This document shows, one piece after another, positions 1 to 6,849 of a stretch of DNA of 8,714 nucleotides. The notes beneath the pieces were generated by a model that ran no database searches, had not been told where the DNA came from, and saw only the letters and a program-made list of their open reading frames with translations. The DNA comes from an uncultured Chlorobiales bacterium (GTDB taxonomy: Bacteria > Bacteroidota > Chlorobiia > Chlorobiales > Chlorobiaceae). Position numbers and translations under genes: made by a program. The number at the start of each line of letters is the position of its first letter. The stretch's first letter is position 1. Where the stretch lies: positions 1-8,714 of the forward strand of contig CAIUQW010000206.1 of the NCBI GenBank assembly GCA_903901395.1, in the 5' to 3' direction.

Positions 1-171
1 GGATTCAACTTCCTGAACCAGTTCGGCCTTGGCGCGCAGGTCGCCGTTTCCGATAACAGCGCCATCACCGTCGGCTACCGATTCCGCCACCTTTCCAACG
101 CAGGCACGAGCCAGCCGAACCGTGGCATCAACAGCAATGCCGTGGTGCTGAGCTGCTCGCTGCTGTACTGA
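1..171 (+). CDS. PagL-like lipid A 3-O-deacylase (acyloxyacyl hydrolase family), C-terminal fragment
   Basis: Only the last 56 codons are present; the gene begins before the window and stops with TGA at 169-171. The visible part reads as the final strands of an outer-membrane beta-barrel with alternating polar and hydrophobic residues, ending in an aromatic residue (Tyr) as barrel proteins usually do. The diagnostic piece is the run YRFRHLSNAG followed by QPNRGINS (fragment residues 26-45). It matches the C-terminal signature of the PagL family, where the His and Ser of H-x-S-N are catalytic (here H30 and S32). PagL enzymes sit in the outer membrane and remove the 3-O acyl chain from lipid A. 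As I recall the Pseudomonas enzyme, the acidic third residue of its triad falls where this protein has Asn (N44). The assignment rests on this C-terminal signature alone. Confidence 0.75.
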   Translation, partial: GFNFLNQFGLGAQVAVSDNSAITVGYRFRHLSNAGTSQPNRGINSNAVVLSCSLLY

Positions 172-209
172 CAAATTTTCGAGGACACTTCCGCAACCGG
201 AGCGTCGCC

Positions 210-863
210 ATGCGCATTGTCGATCTGAGCCATCCGATCTCTGCGGAAATGCCGCTCTGGCCGGGCACGCCCGCGCCGGAAATTTCCGATCTTCACACTA
301 TCGGGCGCGACGGTTTTGGCGAACGCTGGCTGCAACTGTCTTCGCATACCGGCACGCACCTCGACGCTCCGGCGCACATCGTCGAAGGCGCGGCGACGCT
401 CGACCGGATGCCGGTTGACGCCTTTATCGGCAAGGGCACTGTGCTCGATGTCACCCAATCGCAACGTGAGACGATCACGCTCGAAACGTTGCTTGAGTTC
501 CGGGCGCAGATCGGGCAGGCTGAGTTCCTGCTGCTGCATACCGGCTGGAGCCGATTCTGGGGACGCGACGAGTACAATCGCGACTATCCGGCGCTCTCTG
601 CCGAAACGGCGGAGTGGCTTGCCGGAGCCGGGCTGAAAGGCGTCGGCATCGATGCGCCGTCGTTTGATGCGTGGGACTCCGAAGCACTGCCGGTTCACCG
701 CCGCCTGCTCGGCGCGGGGCTTCTTCTGATCGAAAATCTTACCGCGCTCGACCAGCTCGCCGACAGCGTTTTCCTCCTTTCCGTCTTGCCGCTCAACATC
801 GCTGCTGCTGAAGCCTGCCCGGTCAGAGCGGTAGGTATACGCTCATCTTTTTCGCAATTGTGA
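210..863 (+). CDS. Cyclase / kynurenine-formamidase-like metal-dependent hydrolase
   Basis: This is a complete 217-residue protein of the putative cyclase family (PF04199), the usual size for the family. The signature SHTGTHLDAPAH lies at residues 45-56 and supplies the metal ligands H46, H50 and D52 plus H56. An N-terminal VDLSHPI (4-10) and WPGTP (17-21) are typical. H163 and E175 in the segment VHRRLLGAGLLLIENL (162-177) match the later His/Glu positions of bacterial kynurenine formamidase (KynB). The enzyme should be a soluble amidase or lactonase-type hydrolase using divalent metal. The substrate cannot be fixed from sequence: no tryptophan-degradation genes lie beside it, so true KynB activity is unproven. 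The ATG at 210 has a weak GGAG upstream (199-202), and family-typical sequence starts immediately after it. It follows the PagL-like gene by 38 bp and could be cotranscribed with it. Confidence 0.88.
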   Translation: MRIVDLSHPISAEMPLWPGTPAPEISDLHTIGRDGFGERWLQLSSHTGTHLDAPAHIVEGAATLDRMPVDAFIGKGTVLDVTQSQRETITLETLLEFRAQIGQAEFLLLHTGWSRFWGRDEYNRDYPALSAETAEWLAGAGLKGVGIDAPSFDAWDSEALPVHRRLLGAGLLLIENLTALDQLADSVFLLSVLPLNIAAAEACPVRAVGIRSSFSQL

Positions 864-963
864 ACTTTTTTCTTTTGTCATTTCAATCGCGGTGCGTTAC
901 CTTCCGTAGTGTCAATTTCAACTTTCGCTAAACTGTTCTTTCCTTTTGAAACTTTCATAAGTT

Positions 964-1632
964 ATGGACAGATCTGAGCGCAGGACGCTTTCCTCGATAA
1001 CCGGCAAGGTTATCATGGCTCTCGCAGGATTATTCCTGGTTGTATTTCTTCTGGTTCACCTCGGCATCAACCTCCTGCTTCTCGCCGATGACGGCGGAAG
1101 AGCCTTTACCGGGGCGGCAACCTTCATGGCGACCAACCCGGTTATCAGGATAGCAGAGGTGGTTCTCTTCGGCGGATTCCTTATCCACATGATGTTCGGG
1201 GTGGGGGTCAGCATACGAAACCGGAGATCGCGGCCAGTTCGCTACCAGCACAAAAGCAAGTCCGAGACCTCTCCCCTCTCGAAGTATATGCTCCACAGCG
1301 GCATCATCGTCTTCATCTTCCTTGTCCTTCACTTCATCGATTTCTACTTCATCAAAGTCGGTCTGGTCGCGCCTCCCGCAGGTATCGAGCGCCACGATTT
1401 CTATCACCGCTCACTGTTGCTTTTTGCAGACAAGGGATATTCGGCGGTGTATCTCGTCGGCTTCCTTTTTCTCGGATTTCATCTGAATCATGCCGTTCAG
1501 GCGGCATTCCAGACCATAGGCATGAACCACAGCAAGTACATCGATGGCATCAAGGTGTTCAGCATGTTGTATGCGATCATCGTTGCCGGCGGTTTCATGA
1601 CTATACCACTCTGGTTCATCTTATTCAGGTAA
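964..1632 (+). CDS. sdhC: Succinate dehydrogenase/fumarate reductase cytochrome b subunit (b558 family)
   Basis: This 222-residue integral membrane protein anchors the complex and carries heme b and the quinone site. Five hydrophobic segments are visible at about residues 16-40, 58-82, 112-134, 158-180 and 200-221, the pattern of the single-subunit, di-heme-type anchor found in Bacillus, Bacteroidetes and epsilonproteobacteria. Candidate heme-ligand histidines lie within the helices: H32 (LVHLGIN), H75 (FLIHMMFG), H123 (LVLHFIDF) and H173/H176 (GFHLNHAVQ). No separate sdhD follows, which agrees with the b558 type. The ATG at 964 gives the expected short cytoplasmic lead before the conserved SSITGKVIMALAGLFL; an internal ATG at 1015 would cut into that block. 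I see no clear Shine-Dalgarno sequence. It is the first gene of the operon, with a 55-bp gap to sdhA. Confidence 0.93.
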   Translation: MDRSERRTLSSITGKVIMALAGLFLVVFLLVHLGINLLLLADDGGRAFTGAATFMATNPVIRIAEVVLFGGFLIHMMFGVGVSIRNRRSRPVRYQHKSKSETSPLSKYMLHSGIIVFIFLVLHFIDFYFIKVGLVAPPAGIERHDFYHRSLLLFADKGYSAVYLVGFLFLGFHLNHAVQAAFQTIGMNHSKYIDGIKVFSMLYAIIVAGGFMTIPLWFILFR

Positions 1633-1687
1633 TGCCTTCAGTCAGTATTTCCGTCTCAATGACTGTCACCGATAACATTCACCGTCC

Positions 1688-3628
1688 ATGATCAACCTGA
1701 ACGCGGGGGCGCCCAAAGCGCCTCTGGCAGAGCAGTGGAGCAGCTACAAGGCCAACTGCCGCCTGGTCAATCCGAACAACAAGCGCAAGCTCGACATCAT
1801 CGTGGTCGGCACCGGCCTTGCCGGCGCTTCGGCGGCGGCGACCCTCGGCCAGCTTGGCTACAACGTCAAATCGTTCTGTTACCAGGACACTCCGCGCCGG
1901 GCGCACAGCATCGCCGCGCAGGGCGGCATCAACGCCGCGAAGAACTACCAGAACGACGGCGACAACGTCTTCCGGCTCTTCTACGACACCATCAAGGGCG
2001 GCGACTACCGCGCGCGCGAGTCGAACGTGTATCGTCTCGCCTCGATAAGCCCTGAAATCATCGATCTTTGCGTTGCGCAGGGAGTGCCGTTCGCACGTGA
2101 GTACGGCGGACTGCTCGCCAATCGCTCCTTCGGCGGCACCCAGGTATCGAGAACCTTTTACGCTCGTGGCCAGACAGGCCAGCAGCTCCTCATCGGCGCT
2201 TACAGCGCTCTGAGTCGCCAGATCGCCGCCGGAAGCGTGAAGCTCTACAACCGCCGCGACGTACTCGACATCGTCATCATCGACGGCAAGGCCCGGGGCG
2301 TGATCGCGCGCAACCTCGTGACCGGCGAGATCGAACGCCACTCCGCGCACGCTGTGGTGCTTGCTTCGGGCGGTTACGGCAACGTCTTCTACCTCTCGAC
2401 CAACGCGATGGGCTCGAACGTCACTCCGGCCTGGAGCGCTTACAAGAAAGGGGCGGTGTTCGCCAACCCCTGCTTTACGCAGATTCACCCGACCTGCATT
2501 CCGGTGCATGGCGAGTTCCAGTCGAAGCTGACGCTCATGAGCGAAAGTCTTCGCAACGATGGCCGCATCTGGGTTCCGAAAGAGAAAGAGGATGTCGAGC
2601 TGCTTCGCCAGAAGAAGATCACGCCGGAGCAGATTCACGAGTCAAAGCGCGACTACTACCTCGAACGCCGCTACCCGGCCTTCGGCAATCTGGTGCCGCG
2701 TGACGTCGCGTCGAGAGCCGCCAAGGAGCGCTGCGACGAAGGCTATGGCGTCGGTAGCAGCGGGCGCGCGGTTTTCCTCGACTTCAGCGACTCGATCAAC
2801 CGCCTCGGCGCGGAGGCCATTTCCGCCCGCTACGGCAACCTGTTCCAGATGTACGAGCGGATCGTCGATGACAATCCCTACCAGACGCCGATGATGATTT
2901 ATCCTGCGGTGCACTACACCATGGGCGGCCTCTGGGTGGACTACGAACTGATGACCACCGTGCCCGGCCTCTACTCGATAGGCGAGTGCAACTTCTCCGA
3001 TCACGGCGCGAACCGCCTCGGCGCTTCGGCGCTTATGCAGGGGCTTGCCGACGGCTATTTCGTGCTGCCATACACCATTTCAGCCTATCTCTCCAACGAG
3101 ATCCATACGCCGCCCATCCAGACGACCCTGCCGGAGTTCCATACTGCCGTGCATGGCGTCGCCGACCGGCTCAACCAGCTCAAGGAGACCAAAGGGAAAA
3201 CCTCGGTGGATCACTTCCACAAGTCGCTCGGCAAGATCATGTGGGAGTACTGCGGCATGTCGAGAAACGAAGCCGGGCTGCAAAAGGCTCTCGGCCTCAT
3301 CGGGGATCTGAAAACGGAGTTCACTTCCGACGTCAGCATTCCCGGCGGCATGAAGGAGTACAATCCCGAACTGGAGAAAGCCTGGCGCGTGCAGGACTTC
3401 ATCGAACTCGGTGACCTGATGGTGCGCGACGCCCTTGAGCGCAAGGAGTCCTGCGGCGGGCACTTCCGCGAAGAGTCGCAAACCCCCGACGGAGAAGCGC
3501 TGCGCAACGACGAAGAGTTCGCGCATGTTGCTGCCTGGGAGTTCAAAGGCAACGGCGCGGCACCTGAAAGGCATCGTGAAGAGCTTCGTTTCGACACGGT
3601 CAAACCATCTCAACGCTCTTATAAATAA
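1688..3628 (+). CDS. sdhA: Succinate dehydrogenase/fumarate reductase flavoprotein subunit
   Basis: This 646-residue catalytic subunit interconverts succinate and fumarate with covalently bound FAD. The Rossmann fingerprint [10 protein letters not shown] is at residues 41-50, and the FAD-attachment segment [11 protein letters not shown] has its histidine at H73. Substrate-site landmarks are QIHPTC (H267), [10 protein letters not shown] (R338, the expected proton-shuttle arginine), [11 protein letters not shown] (H409) and [18 protein letters not shown] (R443). The helical C-terminal domain runs from about 490 to the end. Length and motif spacing fit the Bacillus/Bacteroidetes subgroup rather than the shorter proteobacterial SdhA. 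All active-site residues are present, so the gene looks functional. The ATG at 1688 is the natural start, placing the FAD motif about 40 residues in. Its stop lies 9 bp before sdhB, indicating tight coupling. The direction in vivo (fumarate reduction in the reductive TCA cycle) is inferred from the likely organism. Confidence 0.97.
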   Translation: MINLNAGAPKAPLAEQWSSYKANCRLVNPNNKRKLDIIVVGTGLAGASAAATLGQLGYNVKSFCYQDTPRRAHSIAAQGGINAAKNYQNDGDNVFRLFYDTIKGGDYRARESNVYRLASISPEIIDLCVAQGVPFAREYGGLLANRSFGGTQVSRTFYARGQTGQQLLIGAYSALSRQIAAGSVKLYNRRDVLDIVIIDGKARGVIARNLVTGEIERHSAHAVVLASGGYGNVFYLSTNAMGSNVTPAWSAYKKGAVFANPCFTQIHPTCIPVHGEFQSKLTLMSESLRNDGRIWVPKEKEDVELLRQKKITPEQIHESKRDYYLERRYPAFGNLVPRDVASRAAKERCDEGYGVGSSGRAVFLDFSDSINRLGAEAISARYGNLFQMYERIVDDNPYQTPMMIYPAVHYTMGGLWVDYELMTTVPGLYSIGECNFSDHGANRLGASALMQGLADGYFVLPYTISAYLSNEIHTPPIQTTLPEFHTAVHGVADRLNQLKETKGKTSVDHFHKSLGKIMWEYCGMSRNEAGLQKALGLIGDLKTEFTSDVSIPGGMKEYNPELEKAWRVQDFIELGDLMVRDALERKESCGGHFREESQTPDGEALRNDEEFAHVAAWEFKGNGAAPERHREELRFDTVKPSQRSYK

Positions 3629-3637
3629 ACGACGATC

Positions 3638-4411
3638 ATGATTTTCACCCTGAAAATATGGCGTCAGAAAAACGCCTCGGATAAAGGAGGTCTGGTCACC
3701 TACAAGGCGGAAGATATTTCGCCTGACAGCTCCTTTTTTGAAATGCTCGACCAGCTCAATCAGCAGCTTATCGCCAAGGGCGAAGACCCGGTCGCGTTCG
3801 ACCACGACTGCCGCGAGGGCATCTGTGGAACGTGCAGCCTCTATATCAACGGACGCCCTCACGGCCCGCTGAAGGGGACAACAACCTGCCAGCTTCATAT
3901 GCGCTCGTTCAGGAACGGCGAGACGATCTACGTCGAACCGTGGCGTTGCGGCGCGTTTCCGGTCATCAAGGACCTCATCGTTGACCGGAGCGCCTTCGAC
4001 ACAATCATCCAGGCTGGCGGGTATGTTTCGGTCAACTCCGGCGGTATCCCCGACGCCAACACCATTCCCGTACCCAAGCTGGATGCCGACACCGCTTTCG
4101 ACGCCGCCGCCTGCATTGGCTGCGGAGCCTGCGTCGCCTCGTGCCCCAACGCCTCAGCGATGCTGTTCGTCGGCGCCAAGGTCTCCCACCTCGCCCTGCT
4201 GCCACAGGGACGGGTCGAGGCCGAACACCGCGTCCAGAAGATGGTGGCCACGATGGACAGCCTCGGATTCGGCAACTGCAGCAACACCTACGCCTGCGAA
4301 GCCGAGTGCCCCAAAGAGATCGCCGTCACCAACATCGCCCGCATGAACCGAGAATTCCTCGCCGCAAAAATCTTCGCCGAAAAAGAAAAGCAGATCAGCT
4401 TCACGCTGTAA
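3638..4411 (+). CDS. sdhB: Succinate dehydrogenase/fumarate reductase iron-sulfur subunit
   Basis: This 257-residue electron-transfer subunit links the flavin to the quinone site. The N-terminal ferredoxin-like domain has the [2Fe-2S] ligands C58, C63, C66 and C84 (CREGICGTC followed by TTTC). The C-terminal domain holds C159-x2-C162-x2-C165 with C224 for the [4Fe-4S] cluster, and C169, C214 and C220 for the [3Fe-4S] cluster. All eleven cysteines expected for three clusters are present. Length fits the Bacteroidetes/Chlorobi type. It starts 9 bp after the sdhA stop and ends the sdhCAB operon. The following 116 bp before the transposase gene contain one strong hairpin (4450-4478) but no T tract, so a rho-independent terminator is not obvious. 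Confidence 0.97.
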   Translation: MIFTLKIWRQKNASDKGGLVTYKAEDISPDSSFFEMLDQLNQQLIAKGEDPVAFDHDCREGICGTCSLYINGRPHGPLKGTTTCQLHMRSFRNGETIYVEPWRCGAFPVIKDLIVDRSAFDTIIQAGGYVSVNSGGIPDANTIPVPKLDADTAFDAAACIGCGACVASCPNASAMLFVGAKVSHLALLPQGRVEAEHRVQKMVATMDSLGFGNCSNTYACEAECPKEIAVTNIARMNREFLAAKIFAEKEKQISFTL

Positions 4412-4449
4412 GGGTTTGGAGAGAGAGGGCGAGACGTAGATATGATTGC

Positions 4450-4478
4450 AGGAGCGTCCCAACATGCCGGGACGCCCT
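4450..4478. repeat. Imperfect hairpin between sdhB and the RAYT gene
   Basis: Arms GCGTCCC (4454-4460) and GGGACGC (4469-4475) pair perfectly around an 8-nt loop. Three further pairs, AGG (4450-4452) with CCT (4476-4478), extend the stem past a single bulged A. No T run follows on either strand, so it is a poor intrinsic terminator. GGAG (4451-4454) lies at the 5' foot, overlapping the stem by one base, reminiscent of the GTAG/GGAG foot of enterobacterial REP hairpins. It could be a REP-like or end hairpin belonging to the adjacent transposase gene, or a transcript-end structure for sdhCAB. The function is inferred. Confidence 0.5.
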
Positions 4479-4527
4479 CTGCGGAATCCCCCTGAATTGC
4501 GTTTCCTCACGAGAAGATCGAATCAGC

Positions 4528-5082
4528 ATGACCTACGATCCAAAAACATATTATCGTAGCTCGTTGCGGTTGCAGAATTATGATTATTCTCAGTCAGGTG
4601 CATATTTCGTGACCTTGTGCACCAATAACCGGGAATGTATGTTCGGGAACGTTGTGGACGGTTTTATGCAATTGAATGAAATGGGGAAGATCGTTGCTGA
4701 TGAATGGATTAAATCCTCGGAAATTCGTCGCGAAATCGATCTGGATAAATGGGTTGTGATGCCGAATCATTTACACGGAATTATTGTGATCACGGGTGAT
4801 TCCGTAGGGGCGCACGGCCGTGCGCCCCTAAAAAAGCCACAGGGTGTACGCGATAAAGAGTTGTATCGTAAGCCAAAATCCATCGGCGCGATGATCGCCG
4901 GATTCAAGTCGGCCTCCACCAAACGCATCAATCAATTGCGGCAAACTCCTGGTGCGAAACTCTGGCAACGCAACTACTGGGAGCACGTTATACGAAATGA
5001 ACACGATCTCTCCGAAATCCGCGAATACATCTGCAACAACCCAATAAAATGGGAATTCGATAGATTATATATCCCAATGTAG
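4528..5082 (+). CDS. REP-associated tyrosine transposase (RAYT, Y1/HUH family)
   Basis: This 184-residue protein is of the Y1 transposase superfamily (IS200-like), REP-associated branch. The N-terminal GAYFVTLCTNNRECMFG (24-40) is a family strand. The metal-binding HUH-type motif is HLH (H81, H83) in VVMPNHLHGIIVI (76-88). After a variable linker, LWQRNYWEHVIRNE (145-158) precedes the family's YIxxNP-type block, REYICNNPIKW (165-175), whose Y167 is the expected nucleophile for single-strand DNA cleavage. All catalytic residues are present, so it may be active. RAYTs act on REP hairpins, and REP-like repeats lie just downstream. The ATG at 4528 is chosen because family sequence begins about ten residues later; the frame stays open upstream through sdhB, but that stretch is merely another frame of sdhB. 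Base composition is visibly more AT-rich than sdhCAB, suggesting separate ancestry. It contains an in-frame palindrome at residues 93-101. Confidence 0.92.
   Translation: MTYDPKTYYRSSLRLQNYDYSQSGAYFVTLCTNNRECMFGNVVDGFMQLNEMGKIVADEWIKSSEIRREIDLDKWVVMPNHLHGIIVITGDSVGAHGRAPLKKPQGVRDKELYRKPKSIGAMIAGFKSASTKRINQLRQTPGAKLWQRNYWEHVIRNEHDLSEIREYICNNPIKWEFDRLYIPM
4805..4830. repeat. Perfect 26-bp palindrome inside the RAYT coding sequence
   Basis: The arm TAGGGGCGCACGG (4805-4817) is followed at once by its exact reverse complement (4818-4830). It is translated in frame as VGAHGRAPL (residues 93-101), in the variable linker between the HUH motif and the catalytic-tyrosine helix, so the reading frame tolerates it. 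On the + strand its foot reads GTAG (4804-4807), the tetranucleotide that enterobacterial RAYTs recognise at the base of REP hairpins; the opposite strand reads TTAG at that foot. It is very GC-rich within an AT-rich gene, which fits insertion of a mobile palindrome. That it is a REP site for this transposase is inference. Confidence 0.8.
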
Positions 5083-5220
5083 AATCGACAGGATGGCCGT
5101 CTTTTATCCATCGTGATTGTGTGTTCCTGCGTTTTCTGTGATAGCTCCGACACATAAAAATCCCCGAATTTCTGTATGTTTCCTTATTCCATTTTTAAAA
5201 CAATATGGCAACATATTTGC

Positions 5221-5359
5221 TATTGATCCAGCCATTAAAACTGTCAAACAATTGCCCCGGACTTCAGTCCGGGGTTTATGGATAACCCAAAATAAAAAAG
5301 GGCTTTAGCCCAATATCTTGCATTGACGGTGATTGCGATTTTTGTCGCCGGAGCAATAA
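5221..5359 (+). repeat. REP/BIME-like two-hairpin element, copy 1
   Basis: An element of about 139 bp begins 139 bp after the RAYT stop. Hairpin A is at 5255-5274: arms CCCCGGACT and AGTCCGGGG with a TC loop. Hairpin B is at 5300-5311: arms GGGCT and AGCCC with a TT loop. Exactly 25 nt of AT-rich spacer separate them. Similarity to copy 2 (6710-6849) runs from about 30 nt before hairpin A, through the block GACGG(T/C)GATTGCGATTT after hairpin B, to a GGAG(C/T)AATAA end. About three quarters of positions are identical when aligned by eye. Orientation is arbitrary but equal for both copies. It fills much of the 5083-5450 gap, in which I find no gene. Confidence 0.85.
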
Positions 5360-5450
5360 ACAACACATATACCGATTGCCATCAGACTTGTCATCTACAG
5401 TCTCCATGTTTTAGAATTGGAGTTAGAGCCTTTCGTTATCGACATTAATC

Positions 5451-6575
5451 TCAATACCATCGTCTTGTCCGATAATATTTGAGGAAGCCGAGGACGATCA
5501 CTGCCATCAGGCCAAGCACGGCGTAGTAGCCCCACCAGAGGTCGAGTTCGGGCATGTTCTTGAAGTTCATGCCGTAGACGCCTGCGATGAACGAGAGCGG
5601 CATGAAGATCGTGGCGATCATGGTGAGGAACTTCATGATTTCGTTCATCCGGTTGTTCACCCCCGCCAGCCAGGTCTCGTGCATGCTCGTGACGATCTCG
5701 CGGAACACCTCGACCGTGTCGATGACGAGAATGACGTGGTCGTACACGTCGCGGAAGTAGTGTTCCACCAGGTCGCCCACCACCGCGAAGTCGTCCCGCG
5801 AGACGCTGCCGATGATCTCCCGAAGCGGCCAGACCGCTTTGCGGAACATGATCAGCTCCCGCTTGAGCGAGTTCAGGGCGTTGAAGCTCTCCTGGCTGAA
5901 GGTGGCCATGAGGTCGGCGTCGAGCAGGTCGATCCGGTTTTCTATCTCTTCGAGGATCGAGAAGTAGTGATCCACGACCGCATCGACGAGAGTGTAGGCG
6001 AGAAAATCGGCATCATGTTTCCTGACTTTGGCGTTGGCGCTGTTGATGCGCTGCCGGACGGGATCGAACATGTCGCCCGGAATCTCCTGAAAAGTGATGA
6101 CCCAGCCGGGGCCAAGCACGACGCTCAGCTGTTCCTGGCCGATCTCGCCGGTTTCGCGATTGAAGTCGAGCATCTGGAGGGTCAGATAGAGGTATCGCTC
6201 GAAATCCTCGACCTTCGGGCGCTGGCCGGTGTGGAGGATGTCCTCCTGCGTCAGTGGATCGATGCCGAACAGCTCGCCGAACGCCTGGATCACTTCGGTA
6301 TCGTGCAGGCCATCAACGTTGATCCAGAGCACCTTGAACCGCTCTTTCAGGGCGAAGCACTCGGCGGCATTGCTGACGGACATGGTGACCGCCTGCTTTT
6401 CGTCATAGCCGATAACCGTGATCCGGGTCGTCTCGACCTTCCGCTCGCCGATATGGATGAGCGAACCCGATGGCTGGCCGATGGATTGATGGCGGCTTCT
6501 GAAGAGCCGTTTCTCAGGCTTCCGCTTGTGGTGATTTCCGCGTGACGGGCGAGACGGATGTTGTGTGGTTTGCAT
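5451..6575 (-). CDS. corA: CorA-type Mg2+/Co2+ transport channel
   Basis: This 374-residue protein forms a homopentameric inner-membrane channel for Mg2+ (also Co2+/Ni2+). The signature YGMNF is at residues 334-338, with MPEL (341-344) in the periplasmic loop. Membrane helix 1 spans about 314-334 and helix 2 about 350-367, followed by the basic tail KYYRTRRWY. The large cytoplasmic N-domain carries recognisable blocks such as QEDILHTGQRPKVEDF (110-125), FDPVRQRI (170-177) and WPLREIIGSV (249-258). It resembles the Thermotoga maritima CorA subfamily very closely, including length. I start at the ATG complementary to 6573-6575; a TTG two codons earlier (6579-6581) is the alternative, and neither has a good Shine-Dalgarno site. 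About 20 N-terminal residues, rich in Arg/His/Lys, extend beyond the Thermotoga protein. It is transcribed opposite to everything else here and is bracketed by two REP-like repeats. Confidence 0.95.
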   Translation of the reverse strand: MQTTQHPSRPSRGNHHKRKPEKRLFRSRHQSIGQPSGSLIHIGERKVETTRITVIGYDEKQAVTMSVSNAAECFALKERFKVLWINVDGLHDTEVIQAFGELFGIDPLTQEDILHTGQRPKVEDFERYLYLTLQMLDFNRETGEIGQEQLSVVLGPGWVITFQEIPGDMFDPVRQRINSANAKVRKHDADFLAYTLVDAVVDHYFSILEEIENRIDLLDADLMATFSQESFNALNSLKRELIMFRKAVWPLREIIGSVSRDDFAVVGDLVEHYFRDVYDHVILVIDTVEVFREIVTSMHETWLAGVNNRMNEIMKFLTMIATIFMPLSFIAGVYGMNFKNMPELDLWWGYYAVLGLMAVIVLGFLKYYRTRRWY

Positions 6576-6600
6576 CGGCAAAGTGGTCTCTGAGCGCCCG

Positions 6601-6650
6601 GAACGAAAGGTTCGTTCAAAAGGGCGATCTTTCAGGTTAACTGGCCAGTT
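6601..6650 (-). promoter_or_regulatory. Two dyads in the corA upstream region
   Basis: Arms GAACGAA (6601-6607) and TTCGTTC (6611-6617) form a 7-bp stem with a 3-nt loop, about 25 bp upstream of the chosen corA start. A separate perfect 12-bp palindrome, AACTGGCCAGTT, lies at 6639-6650. Either could be an operator or leader structure controlling corA. I could not identify convincing -35/-10 boxes or match them to a known Mg2+ riboswitch, so a regulatory role is only a suggestion from position. Confidence 0.25.
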
Positions 6651-6709
6651 TCGATTCTTTGCGTGATCCCGAACGAAGACACCCTGAAAAGTAACCCGGA
6701 CACAGCAAT

Positions 6710-6849
6710 TATTAATCCGACCATTAAAATTCTCAATAAATTGCCCCGGACTTTAGTCCGGGGTATGCAGATAAGACAAAATTAATAAAGGCTTTAGCCT
6801 GATTTCTTACAACGACGGCGATTGCGATTTATTATGGCAGGAGTAATAA
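6710..6849 (+). repeat. REP/BIME-like two-hairpin element, copy 2
   Basis: This is the second copy of the element at 5221-5359, in the same orientation, upstream of corA. Hairpin A at 6744-6763 has arms identical to copy 1 (CCCCGGACT / AGTCCGGGG) with loop TT instead of TC. Hairpin B at 6789-6800 has arms AGGCT and AGCCT; relative to copy 1 the outermost pair changed from G-C to A-T on both sides, so pairing is preserved. The spacer between hairpins is again exactly 25 nt although its sequence differs at about a third of positions. The right end has a one-base length difference near 6835. Confidence 0.85.

Noticed and set aside
875..903. Possible sdhC promoter: TTGTCA, 17 nt, TACCTT
   Set aside because: The -10 box matches the consensus at only three of six positions and other equally weak candidates lie in the same 100-bp gap, so no promoter is called.
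1679..2638. Long open frame on the - strand opposite sdhA (319 codons)
   Set aside because: It is the antisense shadow of a GC-rich gene with clear catalytic motifs on the + strand; its product is low-complexity Val/Ala/Arg-rich with no domain.
3080..3898. Second antisense frame spanning the sdhA-sdhB junction (272 codons)
   Set aside because: It has no domain or ribosome-binding site and overlaps two certain genes.
4141..4527. Possible N-terminal extension of the transposase reaching into sdhB (fusion-like 313-codon frame)
   Set aside because: The extra part is Arg/Pro-rich nonsense in an alternative frame of sdhB; RAYT family sequence begins just after the ATG at 4528.
5117..5308. Small + strand frame of 63 codons after the transposase
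   Set aside because: It runs through the two-hairpin repeat, has no ribosome-binding site and no recognisable sequence.
5679..6545. Frame of 288 codons on the + strand opposite corA
   Set aside because: It is the antisense shadow of corA, whose GMN motif and two C-terminal helices are unambiguous.
5221..6849. The hairpins as a CRISPR array or as attC-like sites
   Set aside because: There are only two copies 1.35 kb apart with a gene between them, each with two hairpins; there is no regular repeat-spacer pattern and no cas or integrase gene.
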